Below, in pieces: positions 18,726-27,888 of a stretch of 64,000 nucleotides of DNA (the stretch's first letter is position 1; each line of letters begins with the position of its first letter). The notes under the pieces were generated by a model. The model was not told the DNA's origin and made no database searches. It saw only the letters and a program-made list of their open reading frames with translations. Location: positions 3,348,001 through 3,412,000 of the forward strand of contig NZ_CP067395.1 of assembly GCF_017355525.1 (NCBI RefSeq), written 5' to 3'. A program made the position numbers and the translations under genes. This DNA comes from Lysobacter enzymogenes (lineage in GTDB: Bacteria > Pseudomonadota > Gammaproteobacteria > Xanthomonadales > Xanthomonadaceae).

Positions 18726-20810
18726 ATGAACGCACCGCCGTTGTTCACGCCCGCCCGCGCCTGGCCGTTGGCGGCCGCGCTGTTGTTGGGCGCCTGCCAG
18801 CCCGCGACCGCGCCGCCCGGCGGCGCCGCGATCGCGGACGCCAAGCCCAAGACCCTCCCGGCCTTCGCCGACGACAAGGCGCTCGGCGCCGTGTTCGCGC
18901 GTCGGCGGGCCGCCGCTCGCGCGGACATCGGCTCGGCGGTCGGGCCGGACGACGCGCTCTCGGTGCCCGACGCGCCGATGGCCGCGGAAGCGCCCGCGCC
19001 GATGGAGCCGGCGCCCGCCGCCGCCAGCGACGCCATCACCAACGTCCAGACCGCCGGCGTCGACGAAGGCGACATCGTCAAGAAACAAGGCGACCGCCTG
19101 ATCGTGCTGCGGCGCGGCCGCTTGTTCAGCCTCGACATCGGCGGCGACGGACTGCGCGCGGTGTCGTCGGTGGACGCGTTCGCGCCCGGCAGCGATCCCG
19201 ACGGCACGTGGTACGACGAAATGCTGGTCGCCGACGGCCAGGTCGTGGTGATCGGCTACAGCTACGCGCGCGGCGGCACCGAGATCGGCCTGTTCGACCT
19301 CGGCGCCGACGGCGGCCTGCGCTACCGCGCCACCTACCACCTGCGCAGCAACGACTACTACTCGGCCAGCAACTACGCCAGCCGGCTGATCGGCAAGCAG
19401 CTGATCTTCTACTCGCCGATGCACGTCGGCGGCTACGACGAGCAACACCCGGAAGCCTCGCTGCCGGCCTTGCGCCGCTGGCACACCGGCGCGAAACCGG
19501 AGGAATTCGAACGCCTGCTGCCGGCGCAGCGCATCTACTACGGGCCCGAGTCGCTCGACGCGCAGGACCCGACCCTGCACACGGTCACGGTCTGCGACCT
19601 CGGCGGCGCGCGCATGCAGTGCCGCTCCAGCGCCGCGCTCGGCGAAGCCAACCGCAGCTTCTACGTCGGCCCCGACGCGGTCTATGTATGGACGCTGCGC
19701 GCGCAGTACCAGATGCCGGCCAAGGGCGCGCGTCCGCTCGCCACCGTGTTCCGCATGCCGCTCGACGGCAGCGCGCCGAGCGCGCTGCGCGCCGACGGCG
19801 CGCCGATCGACCAGATGTCGTTCCTCGAACGCGACGGTTGGCTCAACGTGCTGGTCGCCAGCGGCGGCCACGGCGACGGCATGTGGGACTCGCAAGCGCC
19901 GGCCGGCGATCTGGCGCTGCTGCGCGTGCGCCTGGGCGAGTTCGGCGACGGCCAGGGCATCGCCGCCGGCTCGGCCTATCGCGCGCTGCCCGAAGCCCGC
20001 GGCCAGGCCGGCGCGCTGCACGCCCGCTACATCGGCGACTGGCTGGTGTTCGGCTTCGGCGACGGCTACTGGGGCAACGACCCGGCGCAACGGCCGCGCG
20101 GCGCCTACGCCTTGCGCTACGCCGAGCGCGGGCCGGTCGCGGTGCTGCCGCTGCCGCACGCGGTCGAACGCGTCGATGCGCTCGGCGACCATGCCATCGC
20201 GATCGGCCCGACCCTGCCGCCGCCGGCCAAGCAGGTGTCGCTGCCCGAACCGCCGACGGCGGCGAGCGCGAACGCGGACACCGCAGCGGCCGCAGCGCCG
20301 GCCGTGCCGCTGGAAGAAATTTCGATTCCGCCGCTGCCGCCGATGCCGGGCCCGGCGGTCGAAACCGACCTGCACTTCACCACCCTGCGCCTGGGCGCCG
20401 ACGCGCGCGTCGCCGGCGACTACGTGCTGCCGCACGCGGCCCAGGCCGACCAGCGCAGCCACGGCTTCTTCTACCGCCGCGACGACGCCGACCGCGGCAC
20501 GCTCGGCCTGCCGATCCTCGGCAGCGACGCGCGCGGCCGGCTCAACGCGCGGGTGCTGTATCTGCACAACCAACATCTGGCGCTGAGCCCGGCCGGCGAG
20601 CTGGCGTCCAAATCGCCGGCCGGCTCGGACCAGGACGACGGCTGCGTCGCCAGCTGCGTGGACTGGTACGGCAACGCCCGCCCGATCTTCGTCGGCGACC
20701 GCGTGTTCGCCCTGCTCGGCTACGAACTGGTCGAAGGCCGCCGCGACCGCGGCCGCATCGTCGAACGGCGCCGGGTCGACTTCACCCCGCGCGTCGCGGT
20801 CGCGCGCTGA
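18726..20810 (+). CDS. Beta-propeller domain lipoprotein (PF09826-like)
   Basis: 694 aa. Lipoprotein signal with lipobox LLLGAC (Cys ~23), then an Ala/Pro-rich linker to ~100. The diagnostic ITNVQTAGVDEGDIVKKQGD at ~101-120 is the entry motif of the secreted beta-propeller family; blades continue to the end. A poorly conserved Ala/Pro insert (SANADTAAAAAPAVPL) lies at ~515-540. Likely located on the periplasmic face of the membrane; function unknown in the family. It lies 84 bases after the YCII gene and may be co-transcribed with the next two genes. Confidence 0.85.
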   Translation: MNAPPLFTPARAWPLAAALLLGACQPATAPPGGAAIADAKPKTLPAFADDKALGAVFARRRAAARADIGSAVGPDDALSVPDAPMAAEAPAPMEPAPAAASDAITNVQTAGVDEGDIVKKQGDRLIVLRRGRLFSLDIGGDGLRAVSSVDAFAPGSDPDGTWYDEMLVADGQVVVIGYSYARGGTEIGLFDLGADGGLRYRATYHLRSNDYYSASNYASRLIGKQLIFYSPMHVGGYDEQHPEASLPALRRWHTGAKPEEFERLLPAQRIYYGPESLDAQDPTLHTVTVCDLGGARMQCRSSAALGEANRSFYVGPDAVYVWTLRAQYQMPAKGARPLATVFRMPLDGSAPSALRADGAPIDQMSFLERDGWLNVLVASGGHGDGMWDSQAPAGDLALLRVRLGEFGDGQGIAAGSAYRALPEARGQAGALHARYIGDWLVFGFGDGYWGNDPAQRPRGAYALRYAERGPVAVLPLPHAVERVDALGDHAIAIGPTLPPPAKQVSLPEPPTAASANADTAAAAAPAVPLEEISIPPLPPMPGPAVETDLHFTTLRLGADARVAGDYVLPHAAQADQRSHGFFYRRDDADRGTLGLPILGSDARGRLNARVLYLHNQHLALSPAGELASKSPAGSDQDDGCVASCVDWYGNARPIFVGDRVFALLGYELVEGRRDRGRIVERRRVDFTPRVAVAR

Positions 20811-20870
20811 GGCGAACGCGCTGTCCGCTTCCCGTCTCCCGCCGCGTTGGCGCGGAGACGGGGGGACGCG

Positions 20871-21266
20871 ATGGACCGGATCGAACGACGGCGCGCAGGC
20901 GCCGCAATGGCCGCGGCGCTGGCGCTGTTGCTGGCCGCCGCGCCGCCGCCCGCACGAGCGCACGGCGGCGGGCTCGACAAACACGGCTGCCACCACGACC
21001 GCAAACGCGGCGGCTACCACTGCCACCGCGCGGCCGCGCCGGCCGCGGCGCTGGGCTCGGCGCCGCAGCGGGCGAATCCCGCGCCGCAACGGCGCGCCGC
21101 ACGCCCGGCGCCGGGCGCTGCGGCGCTGGATTTCGGCTCGTCCGCCGAAGCCTATTACCCCAATTGCAGCGCCGCCCGCGCTGCCGGCGCGGCGCCGATC
21201 CTGCGCGGCGAGCCGGGTTACTCGCGTCGCCTGGACCGCGACGGCGACGGCCGCGCCTGCGAATAG
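20871..21266 (+). CDS. Exported YHYH / Excalibur-domain protein
   Basis: 131 aa. A signal peptide ends at ARA (~30). It is followed by the histidine-rich YHYH motif (HGGGLDKHGCHHDRK, GGYHCH), a Pro/Arg/Ala linker, and a C-terminal Excalibur-type calcium-binding motif (YYPNCSAARAAGAAPILRGE, then LDRDGDGRACE). Likely a periplasmic or extracellular metal-binding protein. The ATG at 20871 follows a G-rich SD-like stretch. Confidence 0.85.
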   Translation: MDRIERRRAGAAMAAALALLLAAAPPPARAHGGGLDKHGCHHDRKRGGYHCHRAAAPAAALGSAPQRANPAPQRRAARPAPGAAALDFGSSAEAYYPNCSAARAAGAAPILRGEPGYSRRLDRDGDGRACE

Positions 21267-21395
21267 CGCGCGCGAACGGCCGACGGCGGCGTTGCGGCGA
21301 GCATCGTGAACTGCCGCCAACGCCGGCCCCGCCGCACTGGCCCGCGGCCCGGCGCAGGCGGAGAATCGGTGCCCTACCCGATCGCGGAGAACGCC

Positions 21396-21971
21396 ATGAA
21401 ACTGCGGACCGCACTGTTGGCCCTGGCCACCGCCGCCGTCCTGGCGAGCGGCGCCGCCGGCGCCAAGTCCCGTGCCGTCACCGACCCCGAGGCGCCGCGC
21501 GCGCTGCCCGAACAGGGCGCCGTCGACGTACGCTGGGACAACCCCGAGCAATTCAGCGAAATCCGCCAGAGCCGCAACCGCTTCGAAGCGCGCCGCGGCA
21601 ACTGGGTCGAGCAACTCGCCCAGTACGTGCGTAAGCGCACCGAAGCCCAGTTGCAGCCCGGCCAGCGCCTGAGCATCGAGATCACCGACATCAAGCGCGC
21701 CGGCGATTACGAGCCCTGGCACGGCCCGCAGTTCGACGACACCCGCTTCATCCGCGACATCTATCCGCCGCGCATGGACCTGAAGTTCACCCTCAGCGAC
21801 GCCAACGGGCAGGTCATCGAGCAAGGCGAGCGCACCCTGCGCGACATGAGCTTCCTGATGGGGCTCAACCGCACCGCCAGCGCGACCGATCCGCTGCGCT
21901 ACGAGAAGCGGATGATCGATACCTGGGCTTATCGCGAGTTCAAGGCGGATCAGCGCAGCGCTTCGCGATGA
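21396..21971 (+). CDS. DUF3016 family exported protein
   Basis: 191 aa. A signal peptide of ~23 residues ends in GAAGA. The mature part carries VDVRWDNPEQFSEIR, QRLSIEITDIKRAGDYEPW and DIYPPRMDLKFTL, typical of DUF3016, a periplasmic family of unknown role. CGGAGAACGCC precedes the ATG. A strong terminator follows at 22018. Confidence 0.88.
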   Translation: MKLRTALLALATAAVLASGAAGAKSRAVTDPEAPRALPEQGAVDVRWDNPEQFSEIRQSRNRFEARRGNWVEQLAQYVRKRTEAQLQPGQRLSIEITDIKRAGDYEPWHGPQFDDTRFIRDIYPPRMDLKFTLSDANGQVIEQGERTLRDMSFLMGLNRTASATDPLRYEKRMIDTWAYREFKADQRSASR

Positions 21972-21977
21972 CGCGCG

Positions 21978-22018
21978 AGCGGATCGGAAAGCGCCGGGCC
22001 TGAAGGCCCTCCCACAAC
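21978..22018. repeat. Dispersed intergenic repeat, family 2 (copy d)
   Basis: GCGCCGGGCCTGAAGGCCCT followed by CCCAC; same core as the copies near 2136, 8120 and 9494. It sits immediately before a terminator. Confidence 0.6.
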
Positions 22019-22051
22019 CAAGGCCCCGCAATGCGGGGCCTTGGTTTTTTT
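22018..22051 (+). terminator. Rho-independent terminator after DUF3016 gene
   Basis: Stem CCAAGGCCCCGC / GCGGGGCCTTGG with an AAT loop and seven T residues. Confidence 0.92.
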
Positions 22052-22109
22052 ACGATACGGCTTCAGCGCCGGGGCTTTCGAGCCCGCGCGCCTCAGCCGC
22101 CGCGCGGCC

Positions 22110-22529
22110 TCAGGCCTGCGCTTCGCCCTGCATCGCGTTGGGATCCATGTGGAAGATCTCCCAGGTGTTGCCGTCCAGGTCGTCGTAAGCGCGCTGGTAC
22201 ATGAAACCGTAGTCCTTGGGCTCGTGCGCCTTGCCGCCGGCGGCGATGACCTTTTCCAGCAGCGCATCGACCGCCGCGCGGCCGTCGACCGGCAGCGCCA
22301 CCAGGGTCTGCACCTGGCGCTGCGGGTCGATCAGCTCCTTCTGGGTGAAGGTCTGGAAGAACGGCCGCACCAGCAGCATCGCGAACAGGTTCTCGCCGAG
22401 GATCATGCAGGTGGCGTTCTCGTCGGTGAACTGCGGGTTGAAGCTGTAGCCGAGCTGGGTATAGAAGGCGACCGCGCGGTCGAGGTTCTGCACCGGCAGG
22501 TTGACGAACAGTTGGGCGTGGGTGGTCAT
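22110..22529 (-). CDS. VOC family (glyoxalase-like) protein
   Basis: 139 aa, one beta-alpha-beta-beta-beta pair typical of the VOC fold. LFVNLPVQNLDRAVAFYTQLGY at the start and YQRAYDDLDGNTWEIFHMD at the end are hallmarks, with Glu in WEIF a probable metal ligand. Substrate unknown; many relatives are annotated as lactoylglutathione lyases without proof. The ATG at 22529 has CGGAG nine bases upstream; the open frame beyond it is not homologous. Confidence 0.88.
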   Translation of the reverse strand: MTTHAQLFVNLPVQNLDRAVAFYTQLGYSFNPQFTDENATCMILGENLFAMLLVRPFFQTFTQKELIDPQRQVQTLVALPVDGRAAVDALLEKVIAAGGKAHEPKDYGFMYQRAYDDLDGNTWEIFHMDPNAMQGEAQA

Positions 22530-22694
22530 GGCGGGGCTCCGATAAGGGTTGGGTAAAGGGCGGCGGGCGTGAATACGGGTCTGTTCCCGCCTGCTCATGA
22601 CAACGACGAGCCAGGATCGCAGGAATCGACAAGCCCGACGAAATTATTTTCCGCCGGGCGCCGCGGCCGTCCTGTGCCGATTGCGAACGCTCGG

Positions 22695-23456
22695 TCAGCC
22701 CGGCGCCGGCGTTCGGGTAGCCAGCAATTGCGCCCAGCGCGCCAGCAGCAAGTCGGCATACGGTTCGGCGGCGATCTCGTAGGCGCCGAGCGCATAACCG
22801 TCGTTGGCTTCGACCAGCGCCGTGCGGCCGTCGTCGAGCACGCCGAAATCGATGCCGTAGCCGGCCGGCGCCGCGCCGCTGTCGTGGTAGGCGCGCACCG
22901 CCTCGGCGACGGTCCGCTCGCACGGGCGCAGCGCCGGGTCGCCGTCGTAATGCGCCAGCGCGACCACCTGCGCGCCGATCACGTAGGCGCGGAACTCCGA
23001 ACGCCAGCGCACCAGTTGCGAGCACCACACCGATTGCCGGCGCGAGGTGCCGCCGAGGAAATACAGATCGCCGGGATGGCTGAAGACCCGGCCGGTGAAG
23101 GTCTTCAACCGCTCGGCCGGCTTCACGAACAACCCGCCCCGGGCCGATTCCGACACCCAGGCCTCGACCGCGCCCAAGCTTTCGCGCCACACCCGCCGCC
23201 GCAACCACGGCTGCAGCGCCGCAGGGTAATCGTCCGGCGCCGGCACCGAGATGCCGAGCTGCTTCATCGCGCCTTGCACGCTCGGCGCCGTGCCCATCAC
23301 GAAACAGGTCTCGTCCAGCGGCAAGGCGCGCCGCTCGATGTGCTTGCGCCGATAAGGCCGGATGTCGAGCCCGCGCCGTTGCAGCGCCTGCGCCGCCAGC
23401 CGCTCCTCGTGTTCGAGGGCGGCGCCGCGTTGTTCGAGGTACGCGATGCGGAACAT
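22695..23456 (-). CDS. ATP-grasp domain protein (R2K/DUF4343-like)
   Basis: 253 aa. Cytoplasmic ATP-dependent ligase-like protein. The N-terminus (FRIAYLEQRGAALEHEERLA) is a pre-ATP-grasp region. VKPAERLKTFTGRVF gives the ATP-binding lysine. GYGIDFGVLDDGRTALVEAN and DGYALGAYEI give the acidic Mg/ATP motif. This fits the R2K group of ATP-grasp proteins, often linked to peptide or protein modification in accessory loci; no substrate protein is nearby. Start at 23456 rather than 23567 because the upstream extension lacks homology-like features. Confidence 0.75.
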   Translation of the reverse strand: MFRIAYLEQRGAALEHEERLAAQALQRRGLDIRPYRRKHIERRALPLDETCFVMGTAPSVQGAMKQLGISVPAPDDYPAALQPWLRRRVWRESLGAVEAWVSESARGGLFVKPAERLKTFTGRVFSHPGDLYFLGGTSRRQSVWCSQLVRWRSEFRAYVIGAQVVALAHYDGDPALRPCERTVAEAVRAYHDSGAAPAGYGIDFGVLDDGRTALVEANDGYALGAYEIAAEPYADLLLARWAQLLATRTPAPG

Positions 23457-23605
23457 GCAACCATCGCTGGCGTGGACGAAGTCCGCAGTGTAGCCAGCGC
23501 ACCGCCGCCGCAGAACGCCCGCCCGGGGCTGGCCGCCGCCCCGCGCCCTCGCCGATAATCGCGCCACCCCGCCGCCGCGGCGGGCCCGCGCCAGGAGGCC
23601 GGCCG

Positions 23606-24553
23606 TTGTCCACCCGTTGCCGCAATTGCCAACAGCCCATCGGCCCGGCCGAATGGCGTTGCCCGCATTGCGGCATGCCGCTGCCGGGCGCGGGCAAGTC
23701 GCGGACGTGGCGGTTCTGGCGCGACACCCCGCTGGCGCGGCGCATGATCCCGATCATCGCCGCCATCGTCATCACCGTGTTCGTGATGTCGCTGGCCTAC
23801 GACGACGTAACCAACTACATCGCCGTGCGCGCCAAGGCGCGCAACGACGCCGCCGACAGCCGCGAACTGCTGCTGCGCGAGCAACAGCGCCTCAACCGCC
23901 CCGACGGCAGCGAGAACCTCGCCGGCCCGCTGCCCTCGGCCGCGACCGCGCTGCCGCTGGCGCGCACGGCCAAGGCGACGATGGCCGGCATCGCCACGAT
24001 CATGCGCGAGGTCGGCGACCGCAGCCGCTACCGCCAGGCCCAGGTCGAAGCGCGCATCGACGCCCTGCGCCTGGAAAACCAGCTGCTGCCGGAAACCCTG
24101 CTCGGCGCCGAAGGCACCCTGGCCGCGCGCCGCGCCAACCGCGAGTACGTGCAGCTGCTCAACTACTCGCTGTCGGTCAAACGCGCCAGCCAGGTCGACG
24201 CTGCCCGGCGCCTGCGCGCGCTGTTCGGCGAAAGCGCCGACGGCCGCGCGATCATGCTCGAATTCGCCCGCAACCTGTCGCGCGAAAGCGAGGAGGACGC
24301 GGCGCTGATGAACAACCGCCGCGCCACCATCGACACGATCGAGCGCGTCTACGATCTGGCCGACGCGCAGCGCAAGAACATCGACCTCAACGACGACGGC
24401 GCCCTGGTGTTCGCCGATCCCAAGCTCGGCGAGCAATACAACCGGCTGATCGGCGAAATCAACCAGTTGGTCGAGCAACGCCAGAAGATCGAAATCCAGC
24501 GGCAGGCGCGCACCCAGGCGGCGCTGGACGAGATCGACAACATCAGGCCCTGA
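23606..24553 (+). CDS. Zinc-ribbon membrane protein with coiled-coil domain
   Basis: 315 aa, not recognised. A cytoplasmic zinc ribbon (CRNCQQPIGPAEWRCPHCG, residues ~5-23) precedes one transmembrane helix (~47-65), followed by a long helical, probably periplasmic region (~70-315) with heptad-like charge patterns. The start is a TTG with an excellent AGGAGG eight bases upstream. The last third resembles the C-terminus of the next gene product (ARKRVQIQNGQLAFNRQSDL there against AQRKNIDLNDDGALVFADPK here), so the two look like paralogues. Confidence 0.75.
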   Translation: MSTRCRNCQQPIGPAEWRCPHCGMPLPGAGKSRTWRFWRDTPLARRMIPIIAAIVITVFVMSLAYDDVTNYIAVRAKARNDAADSRELLLREQQRLNRPDGSENLAGPLPSAATALPLARTAKATMAGIATIMREVGDRSRYRQAQVEARIDALRLENQLLPETLLGAEGTLAARRANREYVQLLNYSLSVKRASQVDAARRLRALFGESADGRAIMLEFARNLSRESEEDAALMNNRRATIDTIERVYDLADAQRKNIDLNDDGALVFADPKLGEQYNRLIGEINQLVEQRQKIEIQRQARTQAALDEIDNIRP

Positions 24554-24691
24554 ACCTGCGTCCCTGAACATCCGTCCCTGAGCCGGCGGCCGCGAATCGC
24601 CGCCGCTTGGCCGCGGCCACGGGCATCGCCGATACTCGCCGCAGGCGCGCCGCGGCAGGGGGCCGCGGCGGCCGCGAAAGGGGAACACAGG

Positions 24692-25582
24692 ATGTTCGGC
24701 AACTCCGCACACCACCACCACCGCCGCGCGACGCGGCCGCAAGCGACCGCGCAGCGCGGGCAAGGCCAGATGACCCTGGTCTGGGGCATCGTCGGCGCCA
24801 CCGTGATCGTCGCCGCCCTGGTCGGCTACGGCGCCTACGTCGGGGTCAAGCGCCACCAAGACACCCAGAAGGAACTGCTCGCCCTGCGCGAAACCGGCAG
24901 CGAACTGATCGACCAACAGCGCAAGCTGGTCGACGGCAAGGCCAGCCGCGCCGACGCGCCGGTGCCCAAGGCCGGCGAAACCGTCCCGGCGCGCAACGAA
25001 GCCGAGATGCTGCGCGGCTTCAACGCGGCGCTGCGCGAAATCGGCGGGCGCAACCATCGGCAACAGGCGCTCATCGCCGCCGAGGTCAAAGCGCTGAACC
25101 TGTCGCGGGTGCTGGCGCCGGAGCAACTGACCAGCGCGCAAGGCCGCCGCGCCGGCCGCGAGACCGCGCAGCGCTATCTGGCGCTGATCGAACGATCCTC
25201 CGCCGACGGCGATAAAGCCCGCACCGACCTGCGCGCGCGAGTCGAAATCCTGGTCAGCCGGCTGCCCAACCGCGACGAGTTGATGGCCCAGTACGGCCGC
25301 TCCACGACCGGCCGCATCGCGCTGGAAGATCAGCTCATCCGCAACCAGCGCGAGGTCTGCGACCTGATGCTGCAAGCCATCGAACTGATGGAAACCGCGC
25401 GCAAGCGGGTGCAGATCCAGAACGGGCAACTGGCGTTCAACCGCCAGAGCGACCTGGATGCCTACAACGGCATCATCGATCGCATCCAGGCCGCCGGCCG
25501 CGAGGAAGAACGGCTGGCGCAGCGCGACCGGGCGCTGCTCGATCAGGCGCAGGCGCAGTTCGACAAGGTCAGCAAGATGTGA
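24692..25582 (+). CDS. Membrane-anchored coiled-coil protein, paralogue of upstream gene
   Basis: 296 aa, not recognised. A His/Arg-rich cytoplasmic head (HHHHRRATRP) and one transmembrane helix (~28-50) are followed by a helical region with repeated Arg/Glu/Gln heptads. It shares the topology and a C-terminal motif (YNGIIDRIQAAGREEERLAQ) with the protein encoded 138 bases upstream, but lacks the zinc ribbon. Probably co-transcribed and perhaps forms a hetero-oligomer with it (inference). Confidence 0.72.
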   Translation: MFGNSAHHHHRRATRPQATAQRGQGQMTLVWGIVGATVIVAALVGYGAYVGVKRHQDTQKELLALRETGSELIDQQRKLVDGKASRADAPVPKAGETVPARNEAEMLRGFNAALREIGGRNHRQQALIAAEVKALNLSRVLAPEQLTSAQGRRAGRETAQRYLALIERSSADGDKARTDLRARVEILVSRLPNRDELMAQYGRSTTGRIALEDQLIRNQREVCDLMLQAIELMETARKRVQIQNGQLAFNRQSDLDAYNGIIDRIQAAGREEERLAQRDRALLDQAQAQFDKVSKM

Positions 25583-25594
25583 GCGGCTCGCGGC

Positions 25595-25981
25595 TCAGGG
25601 CGCGGCAGCGACGATCAAGCGCTGTCCGCAGCGCAGGTGGCGGCCGCCGCCCCAACGGTCGCGGTCGCTCAGCGCGAAGCTGATGCCGCAAAACGGGCAT
25701 CGCAGCAATCCGCTTGCCGGTTGCTCGACCGTCACCGGCGCCACATCGCGCGCAGGCCAGGCGCGCTCGCGCCGCAGCCACTCGATTCGTCCGGCGGCTT
25801 CGGCACGAGCGGTGTCCAGATCGCCGAAGCGCGACGAGTTCTGATCGCGACAGCGCCAGCCGCCGTTCTCGTCGGGCTCCAGTTCCCGGTAGCCGTAAGT
25901 TCCATCGTCGCGGCGCAGGAATTCGACCCCGGCGCGGCCGCCCGCCGCTTCCACTCGGTCGAGGATCTCCACCGGGCTCAC
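25595..25981 (-). CDS. Hypothetical protein with zinc-ribbon-like tail
   Basis: 128 aa, not recognised. The start is a GTG that overlaps the stop of the DUF1697 gene (GTGA at 25978-25981), indicating translational coupling. The middle contains EFLRRDDGTYGYRELEPDEN and WRCRDQNSSRFGDLDTARAE. The C-terminal CPFCGISF with a later LRCGQR resembles a degenerate zinc ribbon. Confidence 0.65.
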   Translation of the reverse strand: MSPVEILDRVEAAGGRAGVEFLRRDDGTYGYRELEPDENGGWRCRDQNSSRFGDLDTARAEAAGRIEWLRRERAWPARDVAPVTVEQPASGLLRCPFCGISFALSDRDRWGGGRHLRCGQRLIVAAAP

Positions 25982-26499
25982 ACCTCGCCCGCCATCGCGA
26001 TCAGCTTGGCCACGGTGTTGAGATTGCGCGCGGTGCCATCCTTGGCCGCAGGCAGCACCAGTTTGGAATCGGCCATGCCGGCGCCGTAATGCACGTAGAT
26101 CTCGCGCTCGCCGAGCGCGATCTCCTCGTCCTTGCGGTGCCGCACCGCCGCCAGCGCATCGGCCGGCGGCGGCGCGTCGAGGAAGATCAGCACCGCGCGG
26201 TTCGGCGCGGCGTCGGCGAAGGGATTGGCGGCCAGCGCGGCCGCCATCTCCTCGGCCGTGCGCACGATCGCGCCGACCGGCTTGCCGGCGTACTCGCGCA
26301 ACGCGCCTTCCAGCGCCGCCTTGGCCTTGGCCGCGCTCAGCGCGGTGCGGAACAGCACGTTGCCGCTGGCGATGTAGGTGCGCACGTCCTGGAAGCCGAG
26401 GCCCTCGCACATCGCGCGCAGGTCGGCCATCGGCAGCTTGCCGGTGCCGCCGACGTTGACGGCGCGCAGCAGGGCGATGTACGTGCGCAGGGCGGGCAT
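25978..26499 (-). CDS. DUF1697 family protein
   Basis: 173 aa, full length. MPALRTYIALLRAVNVGGTG, MADLRAMCEGLGFQDVRTYI and ASGNVLF are the defining motifs of DUF1697. The family is widespread, cytoplasmic and uncharacterised. Translationally coupled to the small gene at 25595. Confidence 0.92.
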   Translation of the reverse strand: MPALRTYIALLRAVNVGGTGKLPMADLRAMCEGLGFQDVRTYIASGNVLFRTALSAAKAKAALEGALREYAGKPVGAIVRTAEEMAAALAANPFADAAPNRAVLIFLDAPPPADALAAVRHRKDEEIALGEREIYVHYGAGMADSKLVLPAAKDGTARNLNTVAKLIAMAGEV

Positions 26500-26656
26500 G
26501 GGCGCGGCTCGGGCGAAGGAAGCGCCATTTCAAGCCAGCGCGCGCAGCTGCGCAAGCGCCATTGGTTCGGGCCGGCCGCGGCACGGTGGCGGCAATCCGC
26601 GGGCTTTGGCAGACTCGGCCTCGCAGGCTCACGGACGAATCTCGGGGGAAACGACG

Positions 26657-27541
26657 ATGAAAGCGCTACGCATGTTCGCGGCATTGGCTCTGCTGTCGCT
26701 GGCGCCTGCGGCGTTGGCGTGCATCAACACCGTCGGTACCGATCACAGCGGCCGCAAGTTCCATCCGAACTGGTACGTCGGCACCGAGCTGACAGCCAGC
26801 ATGCGGCCGTACAAAGTCGGGCCCAACAACATTTGGGTCCGCAACGTGATCGAGCGGTCGCGCAAATGGCCGGATTTCGAGAGCCTCAACGATCTGGGCG
26901 TCGTCTTGATCCGCCAAGGCAAATACGCGCGCGCCATCGAACACTTCCTTACCGTCGAGCGTATCTTCCCAGGCCACGCACAAACCGCCGCGAACTTGGG
27001 CACCGTGCTCGAACTCAGCGGCCACGACCGTGTCGCGCTGCGCTGGATCCGCATCGGCATGCAGCGCGACCCGAACGAGCATTACCGCACCGAATGGCTG
27101 CACGCGCGCATTCTCGAAGCGAAAGCCGCGATGGCGGCCGATCCGGACTATCTGAAAGGACGCTCCATCACCGGGGTAAGTTTTTCCGCCGACCTGGTGC
27201 CGCCGCTGCCGACGAAACTGCCGGCCGGCAACGACGGCCGCCCCGTCGCGCTATGGCAGCTCAATCACGCGCTCAGCTACCAACTTTCCGAACGCACGAG
27301 CTTCGTCGCCGCGCCCGACCCGGTGGTGGCGAACTTGCTGATGGACTGGGCTACGTTGAATCTAGCAGGCGGCCCGGTCGAAAACGCCGCCGCGCTTTAC
27401 GATCTGGCCGTGCGTTACGGCGCCCCGCGCGATGCGCTGATGGATCGGCGGCAAGCGTATGTCCGCGAGGTGTTGGCCAAAGCGAAGAACGGCCCCGCTC
27501 CCCGCGACATCAAGTGCGGGATCTGCCAACCCGCCGATTGA
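26657..27541 (+). CDS. Exported TPR-containing protein
   Basis: 294 aa. A signal peptide ends in ALA before CINTVGTDHSG (Cys ~21). A TPR pair covers ~78-150 (WPDFESLNDLGVVLIRQGKY, HAQTAANLGTVLELSGHD). The C-terminal half is helical with no recognised domain and ends in two cysteines (KCGIC). Function unknown. The ATG at 26657 begins the signal peptide; the longer open frame upstream mirrors the opposite-strand DUF1697 gene. Confidence 0.78.
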   Translation: MKALRMFAALALLSLAPAALACINTVGTDHSGRKFHPNWYVGTELTASMRPYKVGPNNIWVRNVIERSRKWPDFESLNDLGVVLIRQGKYARAIEHFLTVERIFPGHAQTAANLGTVLELSGHDRVALRWIRIGMQRDPNEHYRTEWLHARILEAKAAMAADPDYLKGRSITGVSFSADLVPPLPTKLPAGNDGRPVALWQLNHALSYQLSERTSFVAAPDPVVANLLMDWATLNLAGGPVENAAALYDLAVRYGAPRDALMDRRQAYVREVLAKAKNGPAPRDIKCGICQPAD

Positions 27542-27559
27542 GCGACGCAATGCGACGCC

Positions 27560-27591
27560 TTACCAGATCAAATCGTCCGACACCTTGAACT
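27560..27591. repeat. 32-bp direct repeat, copy A (remnant of DUF2058 gene 3' end)
   Basis: Starting TTACCAGATCAAATCGTCCG, it matches 28470-28501 with one difference in 32 bases. Read on the minus strand it encodes EFKVSDDLIW and a stop, against QFKVPDDLIW and stop at the real gene end. It is not preceded by the rest of that gene. Confidence 0.85.
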
Positions 27592-27602
27592 CCGCCGCGG
27601 AC

Positions 27603-27821
27603 CTAATCCGCCTCCACCACACCCTCGCCGCCGCAGTCCTCGCACAGCTCGAACACCGCCCAGCGCTCGTCGCCGCGTTCGTACTCGCGGCAGACATCGC
27701 CGCTGCCGCGGCACGGCAAGCACCAGCGCCATCCGTACAGCGCCTGCGTCGTCAGCGGACGCGCCTTGGCCAGGAACATCCGTTTACGGATCGCGCGCTT
27801 GAGCGCCGCCGTATCGGTCAT
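27603..27821 (-). CDS. Small CxxCxG-type protein
   Basis: 72 aa, not a known family. Two DnaJ-like zinc-binding half sites are visible, CLPCRGSGDVC and CEDCGGEG. The N-terminus is basic (LKRAIRKRMFLAKARP). It lies between two 32-bp direct repeats together with the next gene, suggesting joint acquisition. Confidence 0.6.
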   Translation of the reverse strand: MTDTAALKRAIRKRMFLAKARPLTTQALYGWRWCLPCRGSGDVCREYERGDERWAVFELCEDCGGEGVVEAD

Positions 27822-27888
27822 GCGTGTCGGTTCCGCTGAAGCGCTACACCGGTCGGTCGCTCGCCGAACGCAGCGTTATCGAATGGAT

